From contig CM040760.1 of assembly GCA_022829145.1 (NCBI GenBank), positions 23,691,602 to 23,755,601 on the forward strand: 64,000 nucleotides of DNA. The letters are read 5' to 3'. Under the pieces are notes generated by a model. The model searched no databases, was not told where the DNA came from, and saw only the letters and a program-made list of their open reading frames with translations. The stretch is from Albula goreensis. Lineage: Eukaryota > Chordata > Actinopteri > Albuliformes > Albulidae. A program made the translations under genes and the position numbers. Shown piece after piece: positions 11,482-23,843 of this stretch; the first letter of the stretch is position 1; every line of letters begins with the position of its first letter.

Positions 11482-12749
11482 TAACCCTGAAAAATAATAA
11501 ATTCCCCCTGGCCTTCACTGAGGAGTTTTCTGCTCTAATGCATTTCACTGTGCATGAATTCTGTTTTGGTATTCCCTGTCTTATGCTTTCTGAGAGTCAG
11601 AGCCATAGATGCCTAATGCTGCATGTTGTGTTGAATTACGAGGTGTCCGACCCCCCCACCCACCTCCCCGGCCTTGTGTTAGCATTCTGTACGTTTCAGA
11701 CCACAGAAACCGCACCATCAACAGCACACACCTTGACAGTTTCCGTTTGATGCATTAGCATACTAAACCAATATTGCAAATGAAGAGTCATACAGTTACA
11801 TTTAATTCTTATTTTAAAATTTTAAATGCACATTTTTACACATATTGCAAATACTGCAAATAAAATTAAAGCATGCACACCAAATCAGCCTAATTGTGCC
11901 TATCTAAGACGTGTAGAATCTGCCATGATGTGGTATGTGTAATCATGCCTGGATGTCTTAATTGGCTAGATGTATTTTAAATGTCACTTCTTCTTATGGT
12001 CTTACCTCATAAAGTGCGCATGCGCTCAATTGCACACAAAAACACGCGTGCAGGGTCTCATAACGTTTCCAGTTTCCAATGGCATAGACGAGGCAGCACT
12101 CACCGACCGGAAGACATTGGGACATATTTGCATTTTGCTGTGCAGTACTACTGTTTCAGCCCTAGGTGTCTCTTTCCCTCTCTAGCGCTCTTCCTACACT
12201 TCAGTCACTGTTCTCTCTCATTAAATCAGTCTCCCATACTTCTGTCTTTTACTTTTTGGCTCTCCACGTTAATTATTTATTAGTATTTCAATGCCCACAT
12301 TTTAGTTTCTATCAGTTTGGAGGGTAAGAAATAGGGCAGAAAACAAAAGGGCATTTCTGATTAGACAGGGGGCGCTGCGCTGTTCATCTGGGCGTTTGTT
12401 GCTATGTTTCCTCACTGTACGTGATTCCCTGAAATTGTGATTATATAACGGTTACTTTTGTAACAGTGTGTTGTTGCGTGTGAGCAAGAGACAAACCATT
12501 TTCTTATCTCGGATTGCCTCAATTTTAAAATAAATCGAGACGGCGCATGATCAGACTATTACTAGATCAGATGATATAAGATTATGTGGCGCAAGAACAA
12601 ACGCAATGCAAGAAATCAAACCGCAAAACAGCAATAAATTACAGTTATCGGGGTCAAATACTAATGTGCATGTACTCGATTCTTCTGCACAACTTCTCTG
12701 CTACAACACCACTGGCCTTTTCCTAAATAAACACGGGGTTAGACAAGTT

Positions 12750-13720
12750 TACTCTAGACCACGCCTCTTTAGTCCAGCTGGTGGCAACATGCGTGATGAC
12801 ATCATCGCTGTACCAGGTCATTGGCTAGTGCTCCTTCTATATCTTATCCAATCGCAGGCTTGTACAGTTACGTCGGTTTAAACCTCAAGCTAGGCACTAA
12901 TAGAGGGGGTGTGGCAGAGAGATTGTCGACGTCAAAGAGAGTCGCTATGAGCAATGCGATTGGCTGGAGGGGGCGAAGTGAGGGTCTGTTGCTGAGAGAA
13001 AGAGAGAGCGACGGAAAAGAAGGGAAGAGAGAAAAAAGCGAAGGAAAAAATAATGATAAACGAAACGAGGAAGAGTCGACTCAAGACTTATTGTGAATAT
13101 AGATACAGTATTGTGCTAATGGTAGCATTGTCATTAACCTCAAGATCAAAAGATCAAAACTTCGGTGGGAAATACTTTTGATCCTCCTTGCCCCCCCTTG
13201 ATTTACCTGGCATCTCACTCTTCTCACTCCCTCGGGGCCATGTCTGAATTGACCAAGTCATGAAAACTAGACGCAAGGTTGTAGTTTTTGCACCCAGTGC
13301 TCTAGAATTCCATGAACGGAGTCTTTGAGGGTAATGAACGACAATTCCCACAGTACACCGCAGAGCAGGGGGCGGCACCTAAGGTATCCTTTGTGGTCAA
13401 CATAAGTTATTATCGATGAAGAGAGGGAGGCTCAACTTTTTTTTCAATTGGCTACCGGCATTTTCGGCACTCCCCTTTGCCCGCCTACTCCCTGTTCCTA
13501 AGCTTCCTTATGTGCTGATTGGATACTGTAAACTTTGGGCTATGGCATCGGCTGGTTCCTTTACCCCCATCGCAATTCGCTTGGGATGCGTGTCGATCAA
13601 ACCTACTTTGACAGTTGGCCACGCCCCATACTTCCTTTTCTCCAAACTATAGGCTACTGTACCTGTCATTGATTTCTGATTGGTTAGACGGGCCAGCTGT
13701 TAGGGGTTCATTCACCATTT
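12750..13720 (+). promoter_or_regulatory. cic: Candidate CIC-L promoter region, CCAAT-rich
   Basis: The region holds repeated CCAAT/ATTGG boxes (about 12826, 12850, 12958, 13447, 13519 and 13679) in GC-richer sequence with a purine-rich block at about 12990-13070. It lies just upstream of the predicted first non-coding exon. An exact capicua octamer in reverse, TTCATTCA, is at 13707-13714. No TATA box stands out. Promoter function is inferred from composition and position only. Confidence 0.45.
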
Positions 13721-13936
13721 TGTGACTGTAGTGGTGAAGGGACTCAGATAGTTTTTCCCCCTCCTTTGAGTTGCTGTGAGGAAAAAAGACATGTTTTACG
13801 GAGGGAAAATAAAGTGAAAGCCCGAACAGACAGCAGTCATGGACGGCAGTGTGATTTTACTCCTTTTGGTATTTGCTATTTCAACTGCGAACAGCACCGT
13901 AAATCTTTCTGTTGCCAACTGAATCTTTCTGTTGGG
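13720..13936 (+). other. cic: Predicted CIC-L non-coding exon 1
   Basis: A consensus donor (TTGGG|GTGAGT, intron starting at 13937) ends a segment just downstream of the CCAAT cluster. The natural partner is the strong acceptor at 19710/19711. Start 13720 is approximate because the transcription start cannot be read. The CIC-L reading frame starts only in the next exon, consistent with a 5' UTR role. Cap-mapped transcripts would decide this. Confidence 0.4.
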
Positions 13937-16900
13937 GTGAGTTCACTAAGCGAGTTTATATTCCACTAACGTTACTCGAGCTGTCTCGCTATCTGCTAGC
14001 TACTATCGATAGCCAGCCAGCTGTCTGTGGTGCTGTTTTCATCACTGTCTCCGTCTGCAAGAAAATGCAGAGAGAGAAATAAGTGTCGAGAAGAAAGGAA
14101 TGGAGAGAGAAGCGGGAGAGAAAATGAGGGGAGGAGAGGAGGGGGTGGGGGTGCACGGTCTAAACTTTGTCAAATGTTTTAACAGCATAGCTAGCTAGCT
14201 AACAGTTAGCTACAAAGACAGTATTCGCCTACCGTGTCGGTGTTTCGACTGACAGCAATAAATCTGACAGAGTGTGCAGGTAATAAGCGAGGTACAGCCA
14301 TAAATACGGTACACAGAGCTTGCTAGCGACTTAGTTAGCAACACACTCAAAAACACACCATGACAATACATATAAACAACAATTAATACGATTTTAGTAC
14401 TACTGCCGCTGTTGTTTACCCGTGGGTAACCGCTTGGTTCTTTTATGACAGCTGTTCACTATCCAACTAACTAGCTAACCACTATCAATCACACTGTCAA
14501 AACTACTCAGCTAGCTCGCTAGCTCGCTAGTTACTCGCTACGTATGACTATTAGTGTCGCAAATTCTACTACTAGCTGGCTAGCAAGCTACTTCTACGAC
14601 CCGCTCAAATGTTGTGCCAAAGTACTGATATAAAATGGAACTTTTTTGCTATATCCGGTATATTTGGTGTTCTTAAGGACTTTCCTATATTATTTATGTA
14701 TTGTTGCGTGATATTTCAAGGGTTATTTGTATTTGTAAACCTGCGTTGTGTTGGGCAGAGAGGCCTGTGTATTCGGGATAAGCGTCACTCGATCCCGGTT
14801 GTGTTGTGCTACTGCTGCTACCGCGTACCCATACGTAGACTGCTCAACACTCCATTGACATTGTGAATCGGCGCTGGTACTACTACGGGCAATGTTATCG
14901 TGCTGACACTGACAGTACAACTGTTTGCAATACCGGTATTACTTCTCGGAATGATAACTATATTTCGCCTCTTTATACTGCAGTAAAAATACTTGAAACA
15001 TGCGTATATTATTACAACCTATTGCAACTGAGGATTTTCAAAACGAAAGGACAAAATTATCTTGCCAGTGCAGTTGCACTTTCCTTTAAACTGTCTCGGA
15101 ATAGGGCTTACCTTGGTTTATTTGTTTGGGGTAGGATTTTAGGGAAAGGACGACACTCATTCTATACAGAAGAACTTATACTTTTTGATAATGTTGTCAA
15201 AATTTAAATATTTAAATGCAGCGTGCATGCTGATAGCATTTGCACCCACTGAAAATATCCTATAAACTGTGATAAATGTCACATATGTGAAAATGCAGAT
15301 TGATTTGCCATCTGTCTCTGGGTGGCCATTAAAACTACTTTCTAGACCAGAAAGAGGTGCATGGAAAGTAAATCACAGGTTGGACACTCTAATCATTGTC
15401 TATTACTATAACCACATTAGTGTGAATGGTTCCACTGTTGCCAGCAAATTGTTACCAGTGTTGCTAATGTCACAGCTGATGTTTTTAATATCCTGCCATG
15501 GTCCATACCTTCGCCATACAGTCACTGTCTGAAATCAGCTTGAGAATATATCTGCCGGTGTTATCACAGAAAAATATCATGTCCTGTACTCTCGTCAGTA
15601 TGCACATCAGTGCTGTAATTTTGTTTGTTTCATGTGCGTGTTCCCTGGTGACCCAGTTAAGCCAAGACTAACCTGACACTACGGCATGGGAAACTACAGC
15701 CCTCTACACCCACATTCCTGCACAACACAGTGCCTTCACAACGCGTTGCAGCGGTGCACAGTCCACTAAATTGCCCGTGCCCTGGCGTATGTTGTAAATT
15801 TCTGCACGCTGCATGCCGTTTGCAAACAAGGTGTTTGGCTCTAAGCTAGTAAAATGTGTTTCGCTGAACAGTGTCACATTTGGTGTTCTCTCTTTGTGTG
15901 TGTGTGTGTGTGTGTGTATGTGTGTGTGTGTGATATTGAGAACAGCTTGGTGCAGTGTTTCACCAGGAGTCTTCTCCTCTCTCTCAATACATTTTCAGCA
16001 CTGTGTGATGCTCAGTGTGGTATTCTGACAGTGTTGCACAGTGTATGTAGTGTAAACGTAGTGTGTTTGGGCTGTCTATGGCAGAAGGAACATGGGTGTA
16101 AGTGCATGTCCATGTTTTTTTTTTGGGGGTTTTTTTGTTTAGCTTCCCTGAGCTGAAGCCCTGTCAAAATCAGTGTCGAGATCTTTTGCTGTTTTATTAA
16201 TATCCATATCCTGCATTTGCATCTGATCCACCACCTCCAGAATGACACCTAAGCATCACCAGGGCAGGGCTACGTGTGCCTGAATAAATCTGCCCTGCAG
16301 AGCTCCGTGCCTTCAGTGGGTTGTCGTGCATCGATATAACCTGGTTTTCTGTGTTTAGAGGCCTCGGATTGATGTTGACTAAGGCCAGTTGTCTCGTTAG
16401 CGTTGCAAAGACATCACGCTTCAGTCGTCTTTCAGACATTACATCTGCTGTCAGGGCCAGGATCAGTCTACAACACATAAAAGATTCACGACAATATTTA
16501 GGTTTTTTTTTTTTTTTCAAAGTACACAATATATATCGTATTGTATTCAGAGATTGTTTTGTGTATTATGTTAAGAAGGGAATTATGTCTTTGCAATCGT
16601 AGACCCACCAGCTGAAAATGTTCTTTTTAGGTATTAATATAATGTAGCAACCGTAGTCAGGCTGCTGTTCTGCAGGGTAGCAGTGTGTATGGGTTTTTGT
16701 GATTTCCTTTCAATAAGAATTAACTTTAAACAATTGGAAACAATATGTGCAGATACTTTTGCCAATCAGCATATCAATACATATAACACATCAAAAACTG
16801 GCAATACGCACAGGCCCTCAAGGAGGTGAGATGTGCACCCCTGACCCATGTAGTGCAACTAATTTTAATTTTATTGGGCATCCAGTCGTACTTGAGCTTT

Positions 16901-17478
16901 ATCAGTGACACGGTTACCTTTGCTCTGCAGTGGAGATCACGGCCCTCAAGGTCAGATGAGCCTGAAGTTGTCCAGGACTTATCTCTGTGTCTCTGACTGC
17001 CTATGGCTCAGGTTGATGCAGGTGTTAATGAGCCGTGACATCTGTAAGCCACCTGGCTACCAGCCATTTGAGTGGGGCTGTGCCCCCCCTCCCCCCCCCC
17101 CCACTTTGTTCAGAACCCTTGGGTCCGGCATTAAAATAAAAACCAACCGAAAGAACAAGCGAAACCGTGGTGTGGAAGTAGGGCAGAGATGAAGACCAGA
17201 TGGGCGTATGATTGACTTTGAGGCGGAAAACCGAGATACTGATGCATTTCCTCATATGTGTGAAGTGATGAGCGTGAGTGAAGACCCAGTAAAATATGAC
17301 CAAACTAAACGATGGCCAGGGCCCATATTTTTAAAGCATCTCTGAGGAGGGGTGCTGATCTGGGATCGGTTTTGCCTTTTTCCTCAAAATGGAAAAGGTA
17401 TAGATATGGACAGGGGCTTCCATTACACCGCATGGGTCCTCCAGCTTTTCCTCCTTGGCTAGGTCCAGCAGCATGACT

Positions 17479-17660
17479 GCAAATCAGGACCTCAAAACCC
17501 CCAGCTGCCATTGCCATCTCTGGACCCACCTACTTTCCCTAGGTAGAGACTTGCAATAAGATAGCAAATCAGGACCTCAAAACCCCCAGCTGCCATTGCT
17601 ATCTCTGGACCCACCTACTTTCCCTAGGTAGAGACTTGCAATAAGATAGCAAATCAGTGA
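17479..17660. repeat. 85-bp tandem duplication
   Basis: The phrase gcaaatcaggacctcaaaac recurs at about 17480 and 17565, and its start recurs again at about 17650, giving an 85-bp period. The two full units differ by very few bases. Degenerate versions (for example 'gcaaatcagggcc' near 17803) suggest an older, longer array down to about 17950. No coding content. Confidence 0.75.
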
Positions 17661-18649
17661 CTCAAAACCAAGAGGAAGCCTCTAGCCTCTAGCCTCTAGC
17701 CTCCAGTCTCATACTTCCAGCTTCTAATCAGTAGCCCCCAGCACCCATCGCTGCCTCTAGGCCCCCTCCATCCTTTCCTACGCTGGGAATGACAGCAAGA
17801 CTGCAAATCAGGGCCCCGAAGCTAAGAGCAATTTTCCAGCCTCAAGCCCATAGCCTCTAACCCCTGGCACTGCCCCTGGGCCCTCTAGATTTTTCTAGGC
17901 CAAGGAAGGCAACAAACCCGTAAGGCTGAGCCTTGAAGCTAGAGGTGAGTCACCGGCCCTGAGGCTTTGGCCTTCGGCCGGACCCTCCATTTGCTTCGTC
18001 TGGTGGCCCTTTTTCGTAGCTTGCTCAGCTTGTCAGTGTCTCTGATCGCGTGTCAGTCTGATAATTAACCTGGGGCGTCATTTTTTATTTATTTATTTTC
18101 TTAAAAAAAAAAAAAAATCAGACTGTGTAAGAACGGCAGGGATTAATAAAACAAAACCACTGGTGCGAGTCGAGTGGGGAGACGGGAGAGACACGGCTGA
18201 GGATGACGAACACTGCGAGTGACTGACAGGGACAGAGAGAAAGAGAGGAGAGGAGGGATGGAGAGAGGGAAGTGATGGAGACATCATGGTGAGGTGAAGG
18301 AGCGGAAGAGTAGTGGGGCAGCAGGAGGTGATGTGGTTTGAGAGTGGGGCATTGATTCCCCCTAGCAAAACAAAAGTTTAAAAAAGCCTGGTCACCCAAA
18401 CAGAGAGTGTGGGGGAGGCGAGCCGAGGGGGGGGCCATATTAGAATGACAGGGTTGAAGAATTCCCCCACCTCCGCAGCCCTCGTCTTGGCCAGGAAGCG
18501 TGTGTGCATATAGCATGTGTGTTTCTGTGTATGTGTCTGTCTGAGTGCCAGGCATTTTGTTTTTCTACCCCCAATTTGCGCGCATCGTGGCGACACGCCG
18601 GCTTTTATGAAAATCATCTCTTTTTAGCAGCTTAAAGTGGGTGTATATT

Positions 18650-18683
<34 letters not shown>

Positions 18684-19034
18684 TGTGTGTGTGTGTGTTA
18701 GAGAGAGAGAGACAGAGAGAGAGAGTCTGGTTTTTACACTGAGTAGAGGAATGTCCTCTGGTCTGTATAGTAAATATGCAGAGCTATCGATACAGACTGC
18801 TCTTCATTTCTCTCCCTGGACAATGGGTTGCATGTCTCTCTGTACTGTGTAACTGACCTAACCCAATCCCCCCCATACAATTTTTCAAACATCAGCTGAA
18901 TGACCCAAGACACTGAACCACACCCCCCCCGACCCCCCCCGCACAAGGCCCCCCACCCTGCCCGGATAACAGCTGACACAGAAGGCGATGTACATGTAGG
19001 AGAAACTGTAAAAAGGTTCTGCGATGTGTGTTTG

Positions 19035-19240
19035 GCGTAGTCCACGCATTCGGCGGGCTCGCTCACTCGCTCGCGCGCCCGCTAGCTCTCCGGCTCGGTG
19101 CGTCATGCAGCGTTGCCTGCTGGAATGCAAAGTAAATGCGATGCATGTGCCACGCAGTGCGGGAGAGCGGCGGGCAAGACGACCAGACCCGTTTCAGTTT
19201 TGAGTGTCTGGCTCCTGGTTGCTTCTCGAGCGTCACTCTG
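19035..19240. promoter_or_regulatory. CpG-rich block upstream of the CIC-L coding exon
   Basis: CpGs are dense here (for example the clustered CGCTCGCGCGCCCGCTAG around 19067-19085), well above the flanks. It lies 470-680 bp upstream of the exon acceptor at 19710, so an alternative CIC-L promoter is possible. No start site can be read. Confidence 0.3.
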
Positions 19241-19710
19241 CGTAATTGGGATGTGCGGTATTTCATTTTCTTAGCTGTGTAGCTCAGGATCCAGGATCTC
19301 CTGAACAAGAGCTGCCTGCCAAGAAAATTAATAACGTAATGTAAATAAGTAATGTTGGGATTATTTCTGATCGCAGCTGTACTTGTTACTTGTTGGAGTT
19401 AGTTTCAAAGTTTTTTCCGCCCCTGTGATTACCTTTAAAAACAGCAATGGACTCTGCCTCTGAGTTTACCCTGTGTGTGCTCTGTATTTTCATAGTTTAT
19501 AACTTCTGCAGATTATTAGATCTACCAGAGTTAAAGTTCTGTCCTCTAACTGCTTCTTCCCACGGTCTTCTAAAGTATGTGTCTGTGTGCCTCTTGTTCA
19601 GTGTTAAAGTAGCATGCAGAAAAAAAGCTGTGAAATTGCAGCAGAACTCAGTGCATTGAATAATGATGAACATTCATCTCTCTCTCTCTCTCTCTCTCTC
19701 TGTTGTACAG

Positions 19711-19942
19711 TTCGGAACGAGGCGGGACAGAATAAGGCAGTGGAAGAAAGAGGAAGAGAAGGGAGGAGCGAAGGAAGACCAGAAACCGGGCACCAAGGTG
19801 ACAGACAAACAGAGCAACTAGGAGCACTAAAAGAACTGCACTTTAAGGAACACAAAGGGGGAAACGGAAGACGAAAGTAAGAAAAACGAAACAGCAAAAA
19901 CAAACGTGAGGGAAAATTTAAAAAAGGGTTTTTAATTAAAGG
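19711..19942 (+). other. cic: CIC-L exon 2, 5' UTR part
   Basis: A long (CT)n pyrimidine tract (about 19678-19701) followed by TGTTGTACAG gives a strong acceptor, with the exon starting at 19711. The 232 bases up to the coding ATG contain no ATG at all, so the 19943 codon is the first available start. The sequence is purine-rich. Confidence 0.65.
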
Positions 19943-22900
19943 ATGAAAAAGCAAGGCGGCCGCTCCCCTCCATCCACCCGGGCCAAAGGGGGCAAGAGAC
20001 GAGGAGCAGAGGTGGAGAGGAAAGACAGACTGAGGGAGAATGTTGACGGACAGTCACAGGCCACGCCCCCACCAGTGATGGCCAGGAGGCAGACCCCACC
20101 CAGATCGGAAGCTTCCCGGGAGGAGGTGGTCGGGCTTGGCAGAAGCCCCGAGAGGGACGGCCAGAGGGAGCAGGGGCCAGGGCGGCCAGAGGACCGAGAG
20201 AGGGCCGAAGACGACAGGGGAGGCACCCCTAAGGCCCCCGGGGGCCCACCCAGCAACAACAGCAGTAGCAGCAGCACAGCCAGCGCGGGCAACAGTCCCA
20301 ACCCTTCCTCCAACCGCAAAACGGCCACCTTCAAGGCCCGGGTGCCCAAGAAGAAGTACACCTACGAGCACTGCTCTGGTGCTGCACCCGCCTCAACCCC
20401 CAACCCCACCCCTGCGCCAGCCTCGGCCTCCTCGCACAACAGTAACTATAACAAGCAGCAGCAGCAGCAGCAACAGCAACAGTACATGTAGCCAGTCGGC
20501 AGCCCCCAGTGTAGCCGCCAGCGAAGATAGCACAGACGTGGATGCCCAAAGCAGTCGGCCGTTGGAGGACTGTAGCGGGGTATCCGCCCCCCACAACAGA
20601 GCAGGGGCTGGGAGGGACCCTGACAATGATGCCCTAACTGGGGACAAGGAGCAGGGGGCAATGGAGGCTGAAGGAGAAGGGGAGGGTGCCCCCAATTCGG
20701 TGCGATCCTCCTCCACGGACACGGCCAGCGAGCACTCTGCCGACCTGGAGGTGCCAGGGCCCCTTCAACCCCACCCAAATCCAAACCCCTACCACCAGCG
20801 GGCCAGTCCCCTCCCCTCTTCACCGGCCCCACCCACACTCCCCAGCCCCACGCGCTGGGAGGGTGGCCTGCCAGGGGGCCTGGAAGACGCCCTCGCCAAG
20901 GGGCTGAAGAACCAGCGGGTGCTGGCCAGGCACCGACGGAGAGCGAGGGGGTCTGGCAATGGGCCGGAGGGGGATGAAGACATGAGGGAACGGGAGAGGG
21001 GACACCCATGGGGGAAGGGGGGGAAGGCGGTGTGCCCTGTGTTCTGGGGGGGTGTTGTAAGGAGGGTGAGTGGGGAGCAGCGAACAGTTGCTGTCCAGTT
21101 GAACGGCGAGAGCGGCCTTCGGCACTTCCCCTTCCGAGGCGTGGCGGCAGCAGCAGGCCACCATGACGATGATGATAGCTCCACTGTCGACCTCATACTG
21201 GACGCCCCGCCCCCGGGCTCTGCCCCTGTTGCCATAGGGACCCGGGTGTGCGTGCCGTTTGGGGGCGGCGTAAGTGGGGGTGGGGACGAGGTAGGGCAGC
21301 AGTACAGGGAAGGCATGGTGTCACAGGTGGACCCCCACCCAGCTGTGTCCTTCCCCTACAGGGTGATGCTGAGGGAGGATGTGGAGGTGCTGGGGGACCT
21401 GACAGCCGGGGAAGAGGAGCGCAGACGGGCCAGCGCCCAGGCTGTCTGGGTGTCCCGCCAGAGCCTGCGCTTGCTCATCCCGCCCTGGGACCTGCCCCAG
21501 CCCGAGGGGGGCCGGGAGAGGGAGCAGAGAGAGCGGGAGCGTGAGGAGAGGGAGCGGCGGGAGGAGATGGAGGTGGAGCGCGAGGTGATCCAGCTCAGCA
21601 TTGGCATGGCGCTGGGCGGGGCCAGGCTGGGCTGCGGTGGGTATCCACAAGGGGGCGTAGCCGGGCGGCATTTCGGAACTGCGCCCCCATCGTCGTCGTC
21701 ATCATCATCCTCTTCCTCAGCTGGCTCTGTCCCCCAGAGCTTAGCTCAGAGCCTCGTGATAGACAGAGAGAGGGAGCGAGAAAGAGAGAGGGAGAGGGAC
21801 AGGCAGATGCAGAAACAGCCCCAGACTCCAGAGGAGGACATGGAGGTGTGCCGACTCAGCATGGCCCCACTGAGGGAGGGGGTGGGGGTGGCTGGTGGGA
21901 TGGTGGTGGGAGGAGGCAAGCCTGGAGGGGCATCTCAGCCCGCCACATCCTCTCCAAGCCCCCGGGATACCCCAGCCCACACCTGTCGGTGGTCCGGGGG
22001 GGAATTGGTGCACCATTTGGGGCCCATCATTTGGCCGGACCGCAACCCCCAACAGCCCCCATTCTGGGTCATGAGGTGGGCATTGGCCCCCACCACCTGC
22101 CCCCATTACCCCCGTCCCGTGGCTCCCTGGTTGGCATGGATAAGGCCCCCTCCTCGCACACAACCCCCACCACCCCGAACTCCGGCACCCCTGTTGGCGG
22201 CGGTTCGGGTTCAGGCTCCACCTCGTCCTCAGCCTCTTCCTCACGCTCCCGCACCCCTCTCACAGCAGCCCAGCAGAAGTACAAGAAGGGGGACGTGGTT
22301 TGCACCCCCAATGGCATCCGCAAGAAGTTTAACGGGAAGCAGTGGCGGCGGTTGTGCTCGCGGGAGGGCTGCATGAAGGAGTCGCAGCGGCGAGGCTACT
22401 GCTCCCGCCATCTGTCCATGCGCACCAAGGAGATGGAGGGTGGGGCTGAGGGTCGGGAGAGGGGCGGGGGCAGTAGTTCGGGCACTGTTACCCCCTCGGA
22501 CATGCGACTGGGGGGAGGGCGGGCCAGCAGCGAATTTGACTGGGATGAAACGTCGCGAGACAGCAGCGAGGCTAGCAGCCGAGGCGGGGACTCGAGGCCG
22601 CGGTTGGTGCTCCCGTCACTGCTGCCACAGGACTTCTCCCGCTTTGACCTGGACGAGTGCGAAGCGGCCACCATGCTGGTGTCGCTAGGGAGCTCCCGAT
22701 CCGGCACGCCCTCCTTCTCGCCCGTGTCCAACCAGTCACCCTTCTCCCCTGCCCCCTCGCCTTCTCCGTCCCCTCTCTTCGGATTCCGGCCCGCTAACTT
22801 CAGCCCCATCACCGCCTCGCCGGTCCTGCCAAGGAGGCACCGCCACCTCAGCGGGACCGGGGGTGGGACCACACCCAAGATGGTGGGCACACCAGGAACG

Positions 22901-23843
22901 GAGCGGGAAAGGGAGAGGGACCGAGAGAGGCACCCCTCAGGGATCCTCCCCTCCTTCCACACCAACCTGACCTTCACGGTTCCTATGAGTCCTAGCAAAC
23001 GCAAGTCACAAGATGCGCCCCTCCCCCCTCCACCACCCTCCTCCCAGGACTACCCCAAACCTGAGCTTGAGCAAGGGGACCCGGCCGCCTTCAGGGTCCT
23101 GTCACCCCAAACACAGCAGCCCCACACCCCCACCTTCTCCCGGCCGAGGGGGGGCGTGTCCACACCCTCCAGTCGTCCCCCATCATCCTCAGCCACCGCC
23201 TCGCCCCCGCCCATGCTGGTGTCACCCACACCCCCCTCACCCCTCCCTGCAGATGCCGGCCTTCGCCGCCTGGTTCCCGTTTCCCAGCAGCCTCTGCGGG
23301 ACTCCCCCGTCATTGTCCGTAACCCTGAGGTCCCGCTCGCCAAATTCACAGAGCGCCCCCTGCTGGCAGCACGAGGCGGGGCTGGTGGGACAGGGGTTGG
23401 CGTTTCGGAGGGGAGGGTAGGAGCAACCCGCTCCAGGGATCGGAACCAGGTGGAGCCCCAGCCAGGCGGGGGGCTGCAGGTCCCTGTCCCCATCAACGCC
23501 GCTGCCACCAATGGGGCCGTCCTCCTTCACAGCCCCTCGTCCACGCTGGTGCTGGTCAGCTCCGCCTCCTCTCTACCCTCCCCACTCCCATCTGGTCTCC
23601 CCGCCCAGGCCAGCCCTGCCCTTGCCTGTATCTCCACTTCCAGCCCTGCCCCTGGCCCCACCCTTGCCAACTCTATTGGGGGGAGGGACAGAGGAAGCCA
23701 CAGGGGGGCTGCCTTTGGAGGACCCCTGCAGCAGCCAGTACCCTGCCACCCCTCCCCGACCGCTCTGCTGCCCCTCATCCTGCCCGCGGAGTCCCTGCAC
23801 CCCGCCCCCCGCAAGGACATCATCATGGGCCGGCCTGGCACAG
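19943..23843 (+). CDS. cic: capicua long isoform (CIC-L) N-terminal coding exon
   Basis: This exon encodes about 1300 residues specific to the long isoform of capicua, a nuclear HMG-box repressor. The ATG 19943 start ([15 protein letters not shown]) has A at -3 and resembles the vertebrate CIC-L start. Landmarks in order: [15 protein letters not shown] (about 20317); [12 protein letters not shown] (about 20717); a conserved block with [31 protein letters not shown] and [12 protein letters not shown] (about 20905-21475), matching the CIC N-terminal conserved region; and a Cys-rich block from [14 protein letters not shown] to [15 protein letters not shown] (about 22252-22440) with four Cys and a His. 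Next come [20 protein letters not shown] and [11 protein letters not shown], and finally [13 protein letters not shown]. The exon ends MGRPGT plus one base (phase 1) before GTAAGA. Length 3901 = 3n+1, as required, yet the frame changes twice inside (about 20450 and about 21960); the shifts cancel. Confidence 0.9.

Larger units (their letters stand above)
13937..19710 (+). other. cic: Predicted CIC-L 5' UTR intron, with GCTAGC-rich start and repeats
   Basis: The first kilobase (about 13980-14600) is packed with GCTAGC/TTAGC words. Further on are a (GT)n tract (15894-15932), an 85-bp tandem duplication (17479-17655), a poly-A run (about 18102-18117), (GT)n plus (GA)n (18651-18725) and a CpG-rich block (about 19035-19240) that could be an alternative promoter close to the coding exon. 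No coding exon was recognised. Confidence 0.45.

Noticed and set aside
14609..15207. Two adjacent open frames in the CIC-L 5' intron
   Set aside because: AT-rich, atypical residue composition, no domain. They lie within the predicted intron.
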